From NCBI GenBank assembly GCA_002449915.1, contig DJXY01000144.1, forward strand, positions 1 through 6,000: 6,000 bases of DNA, read 5' to 3'. Both the position numbers and the translations under genes were made by a program. Below the pieces are notes generated by a model, which searched no databases, was not told the DNA's origin, and saw only the letters and a list, made by a program, of their open reading frames with translations. Of the stretch, positions 5,888-6,000 are shown piece by piece; the stretch's first letter is position 1; each line of letters starts with the position of its first letter. This DNA is from Oribacterium sp. UBA6992 (GTDB lineage: Bacteria > Bacillota > Clostridia > Lachnospirales > Lachnospiraceae).

Positions 5888-5925
5888 AATTTGCAAAGAA
5901 CTGCTATAACTAAATCCCTCCTGTC

Positions 5926-6000
5926 TTACGCTGCCGGCTGCAGTTCCTGCTCTTCTTCTGCCGGAGTTTTTTCTGCGGGCGTTTCTTCTGTGGGCGTTTC
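5926..6000 (-). CDS. C-terminal tail of an unidentified protein, TPxE repeats (partial)
   Basis: The minus-strand frame open at the window edge ends at TAA 5928-5926 and gives 24 residues, ETPTEETPAEKTPAEEEQ then ELQPAA. It contains three pentapeptides of the pattern [EK]TP[TA]E, encoded by 15-bp imperfect direct repeats. Acidic Pro/Thr-rich tails of this kind occur on many unrelated proteins (trigger factor, cell-wall and secreted proteins), so no function can be assigned. No terminator follows within the 175 bases to the next gene, so the two could be cotranscribed. That the frame is coding is inferred from the repeat structure and codon regularity. Confidence 0.6.
   Translation of the reverse strand, partial: ETPTEETPAEKTPAEEEQELQPAA

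Overview
The window looks like chromosomal DNA from a low-to-mid GC Firmicute, probably a Clostridia/Lachnospiraceae-type gut anaerobe. This is inferred from AGGAGG-type ribosome binding sites, a TTG start, intrinsic terminators and the character of the proteins (DinF-like MATE pump, Fes-like esterase, multi-TM GGDEF protein, YaaA). No marker fixes the species. I see no mobile element, CRISPR array, tRNA, rRNA or phage gene, and no clearly new defence or biosynthetic system. It reads as ordinary housekeeping and accessory chromosome with a few curious small-scale features. No gene-free stretch exceeds 300 bases.

Layout, left to right. At 1-765 (minus) is an ABC transporter permease of the SsuC/TauC/ThiX type, cut by the window edge; its partner gene starts at position 10 inside the permease frame. 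Between it and the next gene is a perfect 19-bp hairpin (806-850) that overlaps a candidate promoter. At 910-2097 (minus) is a membrane-bound diguanylate cyclase with six predicted membrane helices, a GGDEF domain, a TTG start, its own strong promoter and a run of ten G near its 3' end. At 2356-2979 (minus) is a small alpha/beta-hydrolase esterase. Divergent from it, at 3148-4497 (plus), is a MATE-family multidrug/Na+ antiporter, the only plus-strand gene.

Convergent with the MATE gene is yaaA (4532-5296, minus), a peroxide-stress/DNA-binding YaaA family protein that is visibly richer in GC than its neighbours. Upstream of yaaA is a strong minus-strand terminator (5508-5552) that closes a tiny gene for a DUF1232-like membrane peptide (5565-5750, minus). 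That gene is preceded by a 175-bp leader holding a 37-bp tandem repeat whose inverted copies lie next to the ribosome binding site. At the right edge (5926-6000, minus) is only the C-terminal tail of an unidentified protein made of [EK]TP[TA]E pentapeptides.

Functionally the genes do not form one pathway. The permease and its partner form a solute-import operon; the cyclase is probably a single-gene unit; the esterase and MATE gene share a 168-bp divergent intergenic region and could be co-regulated; yaaA and the DUF1232-like gene are separated by a terminator.
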